DNA from: Argyresthia goedartella
Taxonomy: Eukaryota > Arthropoda > Insecta > Lepidoptera > Argyresthiidae
Assembly (NCBI GenBank): GCA_949825045.1
Contig: OX463827.1
Coordinates: 4,238,501 to 4,302,500, forward strand
Reading direction: 5' to 3'
Length of the DNA stretch: 64,000 bases
How positions within the stretch are numbered: the first letter of the stretch is position 1; every line of letters begins with the position of its first letter. The notes below the pieces were generated by a model. It ran no database searches. It saw only the letters and a list, made by a program, of their open reading frames with translations, and was not told the DNA's origin. Shown in pieces: positions 63,035 through 64,000 of this stretch. The position numbers and the translations under genes were made by a program.

Positions 63035-64000
63035 AATAAGGTAATTGCAAAACATATACAGTTGACCATAGGAACAGGATTTCAAATACGACCAATTAAG
63101 ATACCTAAAGTTGACCTAAAGTTGAGTTGTCATCGTCACGCCAGTGTCACTGAGCGGTCATTGTGCTAGCGGAATTGGTCCCTGGTGTTCGTATACTGCG
63201 CAGAAATGTTTTGGTGTCTTATACGCTGGATCGGTAGGGTACACTAGGTCTGAATTACGACACATGGGATAATACGCAGTGTAGGTTTCCTAGAACGCGA
63301 CTCATTCGCGCCACACACATTGGACGATATAGTGTTTATGTGACTGCTACATAATGGAGGGCATTAATACTCGAGAGGGGGTTTTTGAAACGAGTTTCAT
63401 AATAGTATCACACGAGAGTTTTAATGCCTATTTATGTACAGTTACATACACTAGTTTATCTACACACATATCATAAGCTCTCTTTGATGTGTTCAGGAAC
63501 CGCATGTTCGACCGGCATTGTGACATTGATCATTGCTCTGCAGTTGTTTAGCTTGTTCTGTAGTACCGACTTCACAGACAAACAAGGGGCGGCACGCAGG
63601 CGGGCGACGGCGTTCGAAATTTGAATGTCAAATTTGGTACATTATGGTCATAATGATCAAATTCAGATAAGAAATGAGTTTTTACCCAGACGTTTATCAT
63701 TATGCTGGTCGTAACGTGTGGTTTTTGGACGCAGTAAAGATGGTTTATGATATGTACGTGTGTAGATAAAATATGTTTTTAAGAGAATTTCTCGTAAAGT
63801 GGCCCTTATGACGTTGGTTTTAAAATCATAATGCTGCCTATCATATACGCGTGCGGTAATAAACATTACCGTACAAGTGTGGTAATGTATTTTCCGACTT
63901 CTGAGCTGAAAATAGCACCTTCGCTGCTTGATTTTGGGTTCTCAGGCGGAAAAATTATATTCCTAACTCGTTCGAAAAGGCTTTTTACTAACCTCGCTAC
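63035..64000. other. No recognisable feature
   Basis: AT-rich with chance frames only; no domain, tail or SINE box. Confidence 0.3.

Overview
This looks like intergenic DNA from an insect, most probably a moth or butterfly. It is AT-rich and built almost entirely from mobile elements: non-LTR retrotransposons (LINEs) with a 3' hairpin tail that I associate with Lepidoptera, tRNA-derived SINEs, a dispersed repeat carrying a (GACG)n motif and a terminal GTACGGAACCCTAAAA, foldback MITEs, and one piggyBac-like transposon. I found no convincing host gene, rRNA or free-standing tRNA. Family names such as 'LINE-B', 'SINE-A' and 'MITE-D' are working labels used only here.

Layout. 1-1100 (minus): a LINE copy whose ORF1 is fused in frame to the ORF2 endonuclease. 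1400-2220: SINE-A pieces. 3843-4200: a 38-bp triplicate and a LINE tail. 4412-4878 (minus): an endogenous, bunyavirus-like nucleoprotein fragment. 5050-7160: LINE-B, a GTACGGAACCC repeat, an RTE-like fragment and SINE-J. 8266-8450: a 92-bp tandem duplication. 8580-13385: LINE tails and a degenerate LINE with R2-type architecture (zinc finger, RT, restriction-like endonuclease). 14110-16801 (minus): a decayed CR1/Jockey-group LINE. 17345-23830: SINEs, MITEs, perfect palindromes and a repeat cluster. 24121-26150: a SINE-J head joined to a jockey-like LINE. 26640-32125: LINE-B tail, SINEs and MITEs. 32493-36635 (minus): a partly duplicated block of nucleoprotein-like, proline-rich and small ORFs. 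36640-45824: SINEs, MITEs and dispersed repeats. 45878-47700: a piggyBac-like transposon ending in two perfect hairpins. 47830-53910: SINEs and long stretches without recognised content. 54215-58785: a two-ORF LINE with both frames open. 60370-63032: LINE tails, a SINE and a dispersed repeat.

The most interesting content is viral. Two loci carry sequence with the motif pattern of the tenuivirus/phlebovirus nucleoprotein family. One is a duplicated block in which a 128-codon proline-rich ORF stays open in both copies and one nucleoprotein copy has an uninterrupted frame. A LINE-B insertion separates the ORFs in one copy but is absent from the other, giving a filled and an empty site side by side. 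LINE-B sequence lies inside or next to every nucleoprotein-like copy, so LINE machinery may have helped capture or reshuffle the viral sequence (inference).

Other points: the apparently intact LINE could be a source element for the many orphan 3' tails that share its hairpin. Several perfect inverted repeats sit among otherwise decayed sequence and suggest recent fold-back events or assembly artefacts. All family assignments rest on motif reading, without database searches.
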